A stretch of DNA of 64,000 nt from Verrucomicrobiales bacterium (GTDB taxonomy: Bacteria > Verrucomicrobiota > Verrucomicrobiia > Verrucomicrobiales > DEV007): positions 716,571 to 780,570 of the forward strand of contig PAAG01000047.1 in the NCBI GenBank assembly GCA_002698785.1. Direction: 5' to 3'. Below, piece by piece: positions 45,230 to 53,515 of this stretch. The notes under the pieces were generated by a model, which ran no database searches, had not been told where the DNA came from, and worked only from the letters and a program-made list of their open reading frames with translations. Position 1 is the first letter of the stretch. Each line of letters opens with the position of its first letter. The translations under genes were made by a program, and so were the position numbers.

Positions 45230-46084
45230 ATGACCAATCGCCGTGATTTCATCACTCGCTCCTCTGCCGCCTTAGCTGCAGCGACTATTCCCGCCGTAGC
45301 ATCAACTCCTTCACAAGCCGGAGAAATGACCGGCATTCTCAAAAAGGGAGTGAAATTCTCCATGGTCAAAGAACCGGGCATGTCGGTTGTCGACCAGTTC
45401 AAGATGCTGAAGGAAGTCGGATTTCACGGCACCGAACTGCGCACCGAAAACAACGTCGACTACAAAATGTATCGGGAAGCAGTCGAAAAATCGGACTTCC
45501 CTGTGCATGGAATCGTCAATTCTAACAAGCCTGATCTCGAAACAGCCGTCAAATTTGCCTCTGACATCGGAGGAACATCCGTCCTCTACGTGGCAAAATA
45601 CGATCGCGATCGTCCCCTGATGGAAAGCTGGAAAGAAACCCAGTCCGTGATACGAAAAGGGCTTCCTGCCGCAGAAAAATATGAGGTCAAAATCCTTGTC
45701 GAAAACGTCTGGGCGGGATTCCTGATCTCAGCTCTCGATACCGAACGGTATGTCGATGAAATCAACCATCCCTGGTTTGGATCCTACTTCGATGTCGGGA
45801 ACAATGTCCGCTGGGGCGTGCCCCAGCACTGGATTCAGATCCTCGGTGACCGGATAGGAAAGCTCGACATCAAAGAGTGGGACGAGAAAAAACATGCTTC
45901 AGAAGGCCTCCGCGCCGGCTTCAGCTCCGAACTCGGAGAAGGCACTATCGACTGGCCCGCGGTCAGAGCAGCGCTTCGAGAAATCGGCTACAAAGGCTGG
46001 GCGACAGCCGAGGTGAAGGGCGGAAATCGCGAACGATTGGCCGATATTTCTCGTCGAATGGACAACATACTCGGTCTCGCTTGA
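45230..46084 (+). CDS. Tat-exported sugar phosphate isomerase/epimerase-like TIM barrel
   Basis: The start at 45230 gives 284 residues with a Tat signal (NRRDFITRSSAALAAATIP); the larger open frame from 44783 would run through the previous gene. The mature part is an AP-endonuclease-2/xylose-isomerase-like barrel: EVGFHGTELRTE, KILVENVWAGF, SYFDVGNNVRWG, GKLDIKEWDEKKH and ATAEVKGG, with metal ligands Glu, Asp and His. It probably isomerises or cleaves a sugar outside the cytoplasm. Placed 64 bp after the dehydrogenase gene, it completes the cassette begun at 40810. Confidence 0.87.
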   Translation: MTNRRDFITRSSAALAAATIPAVASTPSQAGEMTGILKKGVKFSMVKEPGMSVVDQFKMLKEVGFHGTELRTENNVDYKMYREAVEKSDFPVHGIVNSNKPDLETAVKFASDIGGTSVLYVAKYDRDRPLMESWKETQSVIRKGLPAAEKYEVKILVENVWAGFLISALDTERYVDEINHPWFGSYFDVGNNVRWGVPQHWIQILGDRIGKLDIKEWDEKKHASEGLRAGFSSELGEGTIDWPAVRAALREIGYKGWATAEVKGGNRERLADISRRMDNILGLA

Positions 46085-46293
46085 ATTTTTCTTAGGCAAA
46101 GCTCCCCCTGATAGCGGCAGAATAACCATCGAAAATGATTGGCATATGGCTCAAATTCATGGAAACTAACTCTGTCCGAGCCCATTCCGTTGCGACCCTG
46201 TGTAGGGTGAATTGATTCTGTGATAATAGACCGATTTCCCTGTTTTGGAGCCCCAACCTAGTTACCAAGCGCGGGCGTTTTTTCTTAGAATCA

Positions 46294-46863
46294 ATGAAAT
46301 TGTATATTGGCAACCTGCCTTTCGAGTCGACCGAAGTCGAACTTCGTGAGTTCCTTGCCCCCTACGAACCGATCGTCGATCTGCACATGCCGCTGGATCG
46401 AGAAACCGGCAATCCGAGAGGATTCGCATTTGTTACACTTTCCAGCCGTGAAATCGGCGAAGAAGCCATCAAAAATCTGGACGGCGCAGACATGAACGGT
46501 CGTCCTGCTCGCGTTCGAGAAGCCGAAGATCGCCGTGGAGACGGTGGTTCACGTGGCGGCGGAGGCAGAGGTGGCTATGGAAATCGCCCCCCACGCCAAG
46601 GCGGCGGCGGTGACCGAAACTTCCGCTCAGATCGCGGTGGCGGTGGTGGCGGCGGTGATCGTGGATCCCGCAAACCTCGCAACGACTGGGACAATGATCG
46701 TCGCGGTGGTGGAGGCGGCGGCGGCGGCGGAAAGCGCAGAAACTGGGACGATGACGGCGGCGGCGGTCGCGGAAAACGTGGCGGCTGGGACAACGACGAC
46801 AATTACGGATCACGCGGAGATCGCCGCGGCGGCGGTGGTGGAAGACGTAATCGAGATTTCTAA
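46294..46863 (+). CDS. RRM RNA-binding protein with Arg/Gly-rich tail
   Basis: This 189-residue protein has one RNA recognition motif (residues 1-75): RNP2 is LYIGNL near the start and RNP1 is RGFAFVTL. The rest is an RGG-box tail of Gly, Arg, Asp and Asn (many GGGG and RGG units). Such proteins are found in cyanobacteria and other bacteria and often rise in the cold. The 209-bp upstream gap (46085-46293) has no other gene and could be a long leader; I see only a few short complementary stretches and a T-run near 46275. The Gly-rich DNA is repetitive. Confidence 0.92.
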   Translation: MKLYIGNLPFESTEVELREFLAPYEPIVDLHMPLDRETGNPRGFAFVTLSSREIGEEAIKNLDGADMNGRPARVREAEDRRGDGGSRGGGGRGGYGNRPPRQGGGGDRNFRSDRGGGGGGGDRGSRKPRNDWDNDRRGGGGGGGGGKRRNWDDDGGGGRGKRGGWDNDDNYGSRGDRRGGGGGRRNRDF

Positions 46864-46909
46864 ATCTCGTCCCTTCTGAGCCCATTACCCCCCAAATTTC
46901 GTATATCTG

Positions 46910-46954
46910 TTCAGGAGGTGACAATCCTCCTGAACTCATAAAGGGCCCAGGCCT
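46910..46954 (+). terminator. Two hairpins after the RRM gene, the first containing a consensus Shine-Dalgarno sequence
   Basis: Hairpin 1 is a perfect 9-bp stem (TTCAGGAGG at 46910-46918, loop, CCTCCTGAA at 46926-46934). Hairpin 2 is AAGGGCC-CA-GGCCTT at 46940-46954 with one bulge, followed by CTCTTTTT. Together they fit a transcription terminator for the RRM gene. The stem of hairpin 1 includes AGGAGGTGA, a full match to the anti-16S sequence, but no start codon follows at usable distance. It could also act in the leader of the desaturase gene at 46984. Confidence 0.5.
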
Positions 46955-46983
46955 TCTCTTTTTACTCCTTTCCCCTGTAAATT

Positions 46984-48105
46984 ATGTTTCCCAATATTCC
47001 CTTTGATCGCGTCAACTGGTTCACCAGTTCGTTTCTCGTGATCACTTTCTTCGTAACTCTCATTGGAGTTCCCATTTTCCTGCTCAATTTCGGATTGCAC
47101 TGGATACTCACGCTACTTTTCCTCTTTTATTGTGTTGCGACAGGAATGAGCATCACGCTCGGCTACCATCGCCTCTTTGCTCATAAAGCCTTTAAGGCGA
47201 GCCGTTCAGTAAAACTGTTCACCCTGATTTTTGGAGCAGCTGCGTTTGAAGATTCAGCACTCGACTGGGCATCGGATCACCGACAGCACCACAAGCACGT
47301 CGATGACGAACACGACGATCCATACAGCATCACCAAGGGCTTTTTCTGGGCTCACATAGGATGGATCTTTTTCAAACTCTACCCCCGCGAACTCAATAAC
47401 GTGGGAGACCTCAAGAAAGATCCGCTCGTTATGTGGCAGCATCGCAATCACCACTTGATCGGCATCGTTGTCGGTCAAGTTATCCCAACCATCATTGGCG
47501 CTTTGCTAGGCGGCTGGGTAGGCGCAATCGGTGCATTTCTTGTCATCGGTGTCGCCCGCGTTGTAGTCGTACAGCATTGCACATTCTTCATCAATTCGCT
47601 CTGTCACACCATTGGACGTCGTCCATACGACAGCAAAACCAGCGCCCGCGACAGCTGGATCATGGCTCTTCTCACCTACGGCGAGGGCTACCACAACTAC
47701 CACCACTCCTTTCAGCACGACTACCGGAACGGCGTAAAGCCCTGGCAGTGGGATCCAACGAAATGGGCCATCTGGACCTTGGAAAAACTTGGCCTCGCGT
47801 CTCAGCTTCGTCGCGTCCCCGAGGAAAAGATCGTTCTCGCGGAACTGCGTGAAATGCACAGGAGAGCAGAAGCACAACTGCAACGGCGCAACCGCTTCTC
47901 GATCCATTGCCCAACCCGGGAAGAGGCATACACGAAGCTCGCAGATTTGCTTGAGAACCTTGAAGAGGGATATCACGATCTAGAGAAAGCTGTCTCCAAT
48001 CGTGTTCGAGTCTCCAAGTCCGCAATTTTGCGCTATCGGGCGCAGGCAGCAGCTACCCTTGACCAGCTTACCCATATTCAAGGGCTTCAGTTGAATCCGG
48101 CCTGA
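46984..48105 (+). CDS. Acyl-CoA/acyl-lipid delta-9-type fatty acid desaturase
   Basis: This 373-residue membrane enzyme has the three histidine boxes: HRLFAH in LGYHRLFAHKAF, HRQHHKH, and HNYHH in GEGYHNYHHSFQHDYRNG. These hold the di-iron centre. Two pairs of hydrophobic segments lie near residues 15-55 and 160-190. It introduces a double bond into saturated acyl chains and controls membrane fluidity. The C-terminal 90 residues are charged and coiled-coil-like, longer than in the core family. It follows the cold-type RRM gene, which fits a shared low-temperature role (inference). Confidence 0.93.
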   Translation: MFPNIPFDRVNWFTSSFLVITFFVTLIGVPIFLLNFGLHWILTLLFLFYCVATGMSITLGYHRLFAHKAFKASRSVKLFTLIFGAAAFEDSALDWASDHRQHHKHVDDEHDDPYSITKGFFWAHIGWIFFKLYPRELNNVGDLKKDPLVMWQHRNHHLIGIVVGQVIPTIIGALLGGWVGAIGAFLVIGVARVVVVQHCTFFINSLCHTIGRRPYDSKTSARDSWIMALLTYGEGYHNYHHSFQHDYRNGVKPWQWDPTKWAIWTLEKLGLASQLRRVPEEKIVLAELREMHRRAEAQLQRRNRFSIHCPTREEAYTKLADLLENLEEGYHDLEKAVSNRVRVSKSAILRYRAQAAATLDQLTHIQGLQLNPA

Positions 48106-48132
48106 CCGGAACTCTCACCTGAATCGCGGGAT

Positions 48133-48171
48133 GAAGGAGATTCCTTCTTGAGCCGACAGGAATCTCCCTTC
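48133..48171 (+). promoter_or_regulatory. Stable hairpin just upstream of the start at 48183
   Basis: GAAGGAGATTCC (48133-48144) pairs with GGAATCTCCCTTC (48159-48171) with a single bulged base, giving about 12 bp of stem. It lies between the desaturase stop at 48105 and the next ATG at 48183. No T-run follows on the plus strand, so it may be a leader or mRNA-stability element rather than a terminator. Confidence 0.4.
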
Positions 48172-48182
48172 AATATCCCCGC

Positions 48183-49202
48183 ATGTCTGAATCCTTTTCT
48201 TTGAAAACCGACGTCGAACTCGGCGTCGTCCCGACACACATCAAATTTGTGGGTGGCCTCGTGCCGGATGACAATGGCCGCCTTCCGAGAGGCGAAGAAG
48301 GCGAGCTTGCCGTGGTCAGCGAGATGAAAAAGCTGACGGCCGCATCTCCGGTGAAAATCCAGAGTGCACAGGTAACAGTTTTTCCTGGCGTCGATGCGGG
48401 CGACACCGACGACTTGATCAACGGTCTCCGCTCACTGGACCTCGAAGTTCACCTCATCATGATGGTCGGTGGAGCCGATCCAATGAACCCGGCTGACGAA
48501 GATGCTGTCGTCGAAATGCTCGTCGCAGGCATCGAAGTCGCCAAGAAATATGGAATCACCCAGATTGCCTCGACCTCCATCGAAGAATGGATGCAGCCGG
48601 GCGCTACCCCGAAAACAGGGGCCGATTTCGAAGCAGCAGTGGCTCAGGACGTAAAAGTCCACTGCCGTGCTGTCAGGGAGTCTGGAGCTCTCGATAGCTG
48701 CATCGATGCCTGGCACATCGAATTCCTGCGAGGCGGAGAATTTCAGACATTTACCGACGTCCAGAAATGCTGGGAGTTTGTCAAAGCAGCAAATGAGGAA
48801 CTCGGCGCGAAATTCTTCAAGATCATGGTGGATGCTGCCCACTGCGGCGATTCCACCCTCGATATTCCGGAGAACGAAAAGCTCATTGCCGAAATCGCTG
48901 AGTCAGATGAGATGGGAATGTTCCATGCTTCCGCGAAGACAACACGTGGCTGCCTGACTACAGATGATGGCTGGATTGGAGCACTGCTCGCCGCAGCCGC
49001 TCGCACCGGAAAACTGGAATACGTTTTCGTCGAGATTTTCCATCACGAAGACCCTGCTCTGGAAGGTCTCCGCAATCTCGATCCCGGTCATGGAATCGAT
49101 ACAACAGACGGTCGAACCTACAGCCAGGCAGTTCTCGACGGAGTCGAAAACGTAGCTCGCCGGATGAACAATCTCGTGGCCCGGGGCATTTTGAAACACT
49201 GA
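48183..49202 (+). CDS. Xylose-isomerase/epimerase-like TIM-barrel protein
   Basis: This 339-residue cytoplasmic protein opens with LKTDVELGVVPTHIKFVGGL. It has alternating beta/alpha segments with candidate metal ligands in DAWHIEFLRGG, KIMVDAAHCGDS, GMFHASAKTTRG and FVEIFHHEDPA, as in xylose-isomerase-like barrels. I recognise the fold type but not a characterised member. There is no export signal, unlike the two Tat TIM barrels in this window. It may act on a sugar or sugar acid taken up from outside. Confidence 0.65.
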   Translation: MSESFSLKTDVELGVVPTHIKFVGGLVPDDNGRLPRGEEGELAVVSEMKKLTAASPVKIQSAQVTVFPGVDAGDTDDLINGLRSLDLEVHLIMMVGGADPMNPADEDAVVEMLVAGIEVAKKYGITQIASTSIEEWMQPGATPKTGADFEAAVAQDVKVHCRAVRESGALDSCIDAWHIEFLRGGEFQTFTDVQKCWEFVKAANEELGAKFFKIMVDAAHCGDSTLDIPENEKLIAEIAESDEMGMFHASAKTTRGCLTTDDGWIGALLAAAARTGKLEYVFVEIFHHEDPALEGLRNLDPGHGIDTTDGRTYSQAVLDGVENVARRMNNLVARGILKH

Positions 49203-49207
49203 GGTGA

Positions 49208-50098
49208 CTAACCAAAATTCCTCTCGGTTTCAAACGTAGAGTAATGCCGTTTCAACCAGGTGCTTAACCCGTCCAAGCCGGGGAAAAGCACCCGCTCGGT
49301 CACGTTCGCTTGATCTAGCTTATCCCGAACCTCTGCCTTTAGGCTTTTCGGGATCACGATCTTGCGAACGTTTTCCTTCCTGCTCGCAAACCACTCGTCC
49401 AACGGGCGTTCCGGATTAGAAAGAACAGAAAACAGCGCATACTGGTTGACCACTCTCGCATCGATCGAAGGGGGTTCGTAGAAGACGAGGAATTCCTCCT
49501 CGTTCAACCGGTCAAAATCTCCTAAGCTACTGATGTGATGCGCCCCTCCATGCAACTGGACCGGATCCCCAAAAATATTCATCGTTACCTCAGCGTCCGG
49601 TTGGGCCAGTCGGGTCAGCATCTCAGTGGTGAAGACATGGCACCCCTCTGCCTCAAGCGCATCTCTGAGAACCTCGGGTAGGGAATCGTGGAGCCCAATG
49701 TAGTTGGCCATCCATACCACTCCATCACGGTCGAAGTGAGAGATCTTATCCGTGGCAAAATGGAGTGCCACATATGGCGAATAGGTCCAGTCCAATAGTC
49801 TCGTCGGCAGACCATGATGTTGGGCAAACGTCAGCCAGAACCACATCGATTGCCGTTCACTGACATGAGGATGAGCATATTTCCGAAAATTTCGGAGTAA
49901 GTGCCGCTCCAGTAGTTTTGTTGGTCCTCCGAGACGGATGAGGGACGTTTTCAAATGCCAATTCGAATCCGAAACACCTCGAAAGACAAAAGGTGAACGA
50001 AATCGCCGGATAGCAGGAACCCACGAGTCAGCGTAGAGTAATTCCAGCAAATGCGACCAGCACGTAGCCTCTTCTTCTGGAATTTCATTGCCGTTCAC
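49208..50098 (-). CDS. FRG-domain protein
   Basis: This 296-residue protein has the FRG signature FVFRGVSDSNWHL near residue 35. The segment FAQHHGLPTRLLDWTYSPYVALHFATD is the hallmark of the domain. FRG proteins are widespread in bacteria, often near phage or defence loci, and have no proven biochemical function. Here no defence gene is adjacent: the neighbours are a TIM-barrel gene convergent at 6 bp and a divergent esterase. It may be a lone accessory gene. Confidence 0.87.
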   Translation of the reverse strand: MNGNEIPEEEATCWSHLLELLYADSWVPAIRRFRSPFVFRGVSDSNWHLKTSLIRLGGPTKLLERHLLRNFRKYAHPHVSERQSMWFWLTFAQHHGLPTRLLDWTYSPYVALHFATDKISHFDRDGVVWMANYIGLHDSLPEVLRDALEAEGCHVFTTEMLTRLAQPDAEVTMNIFGDPVQLHGGAHHISSLGDFDRLNEEEFLVFYEPPSIDARVVNQYALFSVLSNPERPLDEWFASRKENVRKIVIPKSLKAEVRDKLDQANVTERVLFPGLDGLSTWLKRHYSTFETERNFG

Positions 50099-50185
50099 AG
50101 GGAAGACAAAGCCTCTTCATCAAATCGCGCAATATCTTGAATGTGACAGCTTGCCCAGCAAGACATTGAGCCTTTCCTTCATGAG

Positions 50186-50887
50186 ATGGCAGTCGAAACA
50201 TTCATGGCCAGCAACCAGGCGCTTCAAAGAGAAATCACGGTATACAGCCATGACAGAGAACCACCGACACGACTCTTCCTGTTTCTCGATGCAGAATTCT
50301 ATCTTGATCGGATGGGGATCGCTGAAAAGGTGCAATCGCAATTGCATAAAGACACTGCGTTCGCTTTCGTCGCGCACATCGATAACTTACATCGACATCG
50401 AGACTATATTTGCTCGCCCTCCTTTTCCGCGTTCGCAGGAAACGCAGTCCTCGGTGAAATACAGCACCGCTTTCCCACATTACATGACACGGGTCACCTC
50501 GTTGGCGGCCTCAGTCTGAGCGGCCTCGCTGCAGCCCATCTCCTCGAGGTATTTCCGGAACGATTCGACGGAGCGCTTTGCCAGTCGGGATCGTTCTGGT
50601 GGAACGATGAGTGGCTTACAGACAACATGCCAAGAACGACTGGAAAACGTCTCTACATCAGCGTCGGCGACAAGGAAACCCAGAAAGGAATCTCCCATCA
50701 ACCAAGCGGAATGCGTCAGGAAGTCTCCCAATTCGATTCCTGCACCCGGTTCGCGGAGCAAATGAAAATTCAAGGCAACGAAGTTCGCTTGAAAACCTTC
50801 CACGCTGGGCACGAGATGGAACCCTGGGAAACAGAATGGATAGAGGCTGTGGACTGGATGTTGCTACCAAAAAACCGACACTTCTGA
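50186..50887 (+). CDS. Esterase of the Fes/IroE (putative esterase) family
   Basis: This 233-residue alpha/beta-hydrolase has the nucleophile elbow GLSLSGL (Ser in GGLSLSGLAAAHLLE), the strand RLFLFLDAEFYL, and a catalytic His in FHAGHEMEPWE. It resembles enterochelin-esterase-like enzymes but lacks their N-terminal domain and an export signal. The substrate is unknown. The start at 50186 is the first ATG in frame; the divergent FRG start is 88 bp away. The DUF1992 gene follows 4 bp after its stop. Confidence 0.8.
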   Translation: MAVETFMASNQALQREITVYSHDREPPTRLFLFLDAEFYLDRMGIAEKVQSQLHKDTAFAFVAHIDNLHRHRDYICSPSFSAFAGNAVLGEIQHRFPTLHDTGHLVGGLSLSGLAAAHLLEVFPERFDGALCQSGSFWWNDEWLTDNMPRTTGKRLYISVGDKETQKGISHQPSGMRQEVSQFDSCTRFAEQMKIQGNEVRLKTFHAGHEMEPWETEWIEAVDWMLLPKNRHF

Positions 50888-50891
50888 ACAG

Positions 50892-51212
50892 ATGAATTGG
50901 GAGAGAACCACCGAAGAGAAAATCCGAAAGTCGATTGAGAACGGAGAGTTCGACGACCTTCCAGGTAAAGGCCAACCCCTTAATCTTGATAACTATTTTG
51001 CTACTCCTGCGGAGTGGCGTGCCAGCTTTTCCTTGCTGAAAAATGCGAATGTTCTCCCCGAGATGCTTGATCTCCACTGCGATATCGAACGACTACGACT
51101 TCGCTGCGAAAAAGCTTCTGACCCGGAAGAAAAAATGCAGATACAGCGAAAAGTAAACGAACTCGAGACCAAACTGAATCTGGAGAAGGAGCTTTTCAGA
51201 AAGAGAAAGTAA
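50892..51212 (+). CDS. DUF1992 (DnaJ homologue subfamily C28-like) protein
   Basis: This 106-residue protein carries the DUF1992 pattern EEKIRKSIENGEFDDLPGKGQPLNLDNY (near residues 8-35), LLKNANVLPEMLDL, and a helical C-terminal half rich in Lys and Glu. The domain is found alone in bacteria (YhdN type) and with J-domains in eukaryotes; its function is unknown. It starts 4 bp after the esterase stop. Confidence 0.9.
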   Translation: MNWERTTEEKIRKSIENGEFDDLPGKGQPLNLDNYFATPAEWRASFSLLKNANVLPEMLDLHCDIERLRLRCEKASDPEEKMQIQRKVNELETKLNLEKELFRKRK

Positions 51213-51242
51213 GGTCTTCCTTGGAAAGCCCACTACAGCGAA

Positions 51243-53240
51243 TCAGTGGATTTCCTCGATCGTCACCAGCCAGTTCATCAAGTGAATCGGCGGCAACTCG
51301 GCTGGACTCTTGATTGTGACCAACTGGGCATCCAGATCCTCCGCATCGATCGATTGATCATCGGCACCTTTCAGGTCAAGGGGTGAGAATGTATCATTCG
51401 TCCCGGTTTTTAGACTTCCCATTTGCCCCCGAATCGCGACCGGGCGATCAGATAAGATGGATTCCCCGAATCTCTTTTCGTTCGAGAATACGGAGAATGG
51501 CGGGTAGTAGGTTTCATCAGCAGGAAAGCCAGCATTCACAGGAGCTGTTCCCGGCACAATATTGAGATTGTCACCAATGTAGACTCGCAGATCCGTCACA
51601 ACAGAGAAGCCGTTCGAGTAAGCCGTGAGATCCTCTCCGCCCCTGAGACTGACAGACAGTTCCGTATTCAAAAGCGATAGATCAGGGATCAGGATCGGCA
51701 AAACAAAATTCGGCTCGATGTAGATTGAATTGTTCACATCGACGCCCGCAGCATATGGCAGAGAATTCAGGAAGTCCGGGAATCGATCCAAATGAAGCAC
51801 AAGCGCATTTCTCAGATTCGGAAGGATCTCGTTCTGGAAAGGGATATTACTCGTTGGTAAATCAACAATGCCAAGATCCCAGTTTATCCCACGAATGAAG
51901 TCCTTGTATCTCTTGTTTCCGTACACGTCAGTGTAGTGAAACCGAATTGCGATCGGCAAGCCGAGCTCGACACCAATGAGAGCGTGTGCTTCGATCCGCA
52001 TCGCAGCTTGATTTGCCCCACGAGTATATTCTTCCCAACCCGTCGGTGAAATGCGTTCGCTTCTTGACCCATCACTCTGCCTTTTTAGAAATTTGTCGCC
52101 AACATTCAGGGGTATAAATGCAACCTTGCCCACGTTACCAGCAACCGAGGCATCGTAGAAGTCGGAACCGGAATTCGACTGTAGAACCCTCTCTTCCCGT
52201 TTTCCCATCGCATCGAACTCTGTGTCGACAGATTGCCCGGCGACAGAAGTCGCGTCACTCAGGGACATCGACTTCCTTGCCGAGAGAGAACCTTCCGAAA
52301 GCTCGACTGTGCCTTCTGTCTCGATTCTGTCGGAGTAGATACCTCCATCAATACTGACGTTCTGCCATTCAAGGCCATCAGCAAACTTCCCCACCTTCAT
52401 CAGAACAGAAGAGCTTAACGGCAGCTGCGAGGGCACTTCGTAGATCGAGAGAACGTAGTTCTTCTTCACAGGCGGAATTCCAGACCGTTCCTCCGTATCA
52501 CTCCCAAACTCGAGAGAGAATGTCCACCAGTTCCGCTTTGCCACGAAAAGATCACCAGGTCTTCGATACCCGAATTTGATGTCTGGATATTCGATCAGGT
52601 TATACAGCGGGTAATCTGCAGATGACGCATGTAATCCACTCGAATACCAATGCACGTACTCCTTTTCTGTGGAAATAATAGGGTACTCTTTATCCAACAG
52701 GTAGTTCTCATAGGAAATCATCAGCGGATCTGGAACCAAATTGTTGAAGGTATTGTGCGACAGCATGTAGTACTCCCACCAGTTTCCGCCATTCACGAAT
52801 TTCTTCGTCCCGTCCGCAGTTTTAACAGGCGCATAAACGAGCTTCTCAATCGAGGCAGTATTTGTGGCACCTGTATTCGCAGAGGTGAACCCCTCCAGAT
52901 TGAGTGAAGCCAGAAGTTCCGGGCTTACTTCCTGTTCGGCATTGGCGAGGGCGAATGCCTCATCGAATATTGTTTCCCAGGTATACTGGTCACGCTTCGA
53001 TGCCGAACCCCGTTTCATGGCTCCTACGGCTTTGTTTGGCACAATGTGCAACAACGCACTCAGAATGGCATCCTCCTTCTGCGAGAAGTCCTGCTTTACC
53101 TGTGCATTCACCTGGGCACTCTGACTGTTCAGATTTCCACGGTATGTGAACGTCATTGTAGCCAAAATGGCCATCGACACGGCACAGACCATCACAAGCG
53201 TGGCGTACCCCTTGTTTCTTGTATTTTTCCCCCTCCTCAT
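51243..53240 (-). CDS. Large membrane-anchored pilin/PilX-like protein of unknown function
   Basis: This 665-residue protein (from the ATG at 53240; an in-frame ATG at 53276 would add 12) has a basic leader (MRRGKNTRNKGYATL), one hydrophobic helix (VMVCAVSMAILATMTF), and then a long amphipathic Gln/Ala segment. That order recalls type IV pilin-like or PilX-type proteins, though no clear prepilin cleavage site is seen. The rest is a large beta-rich extracytoplasmic body. I do not recognise the family. It stands alone, preceded by an AT-rich stretch (see 53270-53310). Confidence 0.72.
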   Translation of the reverse strand: MRRGKNTRNKGYATLVMVCAVSMAILATMTFTYRGNLNSQSAQVNAQVKQDFSQKEDAILSALLHIVPNKAVGAMKRGSASKRDQYTWETIFDEAFALANAEQEVSPELLASLNLEGFTSANTGATNTASIEKLVYAPVKTADGTKKFVNGGNWWEYYMLSHNTFNNLVPDPLMISYENYLLDKEYPIISTEKEYVHWYSSGLHASSADYPLYNLIEYPDIKFGYRRPGDLFVAKRNWWTFSLEFGSDTEERSGIPPVKKNYVLSIYEVPSQLPLSSSVLMKVGKFADGLEWQNVSIDGGIYSDRIETEGTVELSEGSLSARKSMSLSDATSVAGQSVDTEFDAMGKREERVLQSNSGSDFYDASVAGNVGKVAFIPLNVGDKFLKRQSDGSRSERISPTGWEEYTRGANQAAMRIEAHALIGVELGLPIAIRFHYTDVYGNKRYKDFIRGINWDLGIVDLPTSNIPFQNEILPNLRNALVLHLDRFPDFLNSLPYAAGVDVNNSIYIEPNFVLPILIPDLSLLNTELSVSLRGGEDLTAYSNGFSVVTDLRVYIGDNLNIVPGTAPVNAGFPADETYYPPFSVFSNEKRFGESILSDRPVAIRGQMGSLKTGTNDTFSPLDLKGADDQSIDAEDLDAQLVTIKSPAELPPIHLMNWLVTIEEIH

Positions 53241-53269
53241 GCGATTACTCACAATGACTCGGTTGTAAA

Positions 53270-53310
53270 ATACCATAAATATATATAATTACAATAAATT
53301 AATATCCCTA
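53270..53310 (-). promoter_or_regulatory. AT-rich likely promoter for the pilin-like gene
   Basis: This is a roughly 40-bp stretch made almost only of A and T, including TATATATAATTA, standing out from the surrounding moderate-GC sequence and directly upstream of the minus-strand gene. It probably holds its -10 region. The rest of the 53277-53515 gap shows nothing I can name. Confidence 0.4.
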
Positions 53311-53515
53311 CATGGTGAGCCGTATCCCACTTACAACCAACGAGCTATACTCATGGAAAAGGGTTCGGCACTAGATTTCTCAATGCCGCGAAAGCTCACA
53401 AATAGAGTGATGTAACAACTCGACGGTCTCCAAAAATGTGAAACGAAGCCTTCGCGAATTCTCTATCAAGATATCCACGTTGAACCGGAAAAGATCCAAA
53501 TGCCGGACCCACACT

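Noticed and set aside
46540..46860. Tandem DNA repeat or CRISPR-like array
   Set aside because: The repetitiveness comes from glycine and arginine codons in a coding tail; there are no spaced identical units.
46469..46939. Antisense ORF rich in His and Arg opposite the RRM gene
   Set aside because: It is the mirror of the Gly/Arg codons of the RGG tail and has no family signature.
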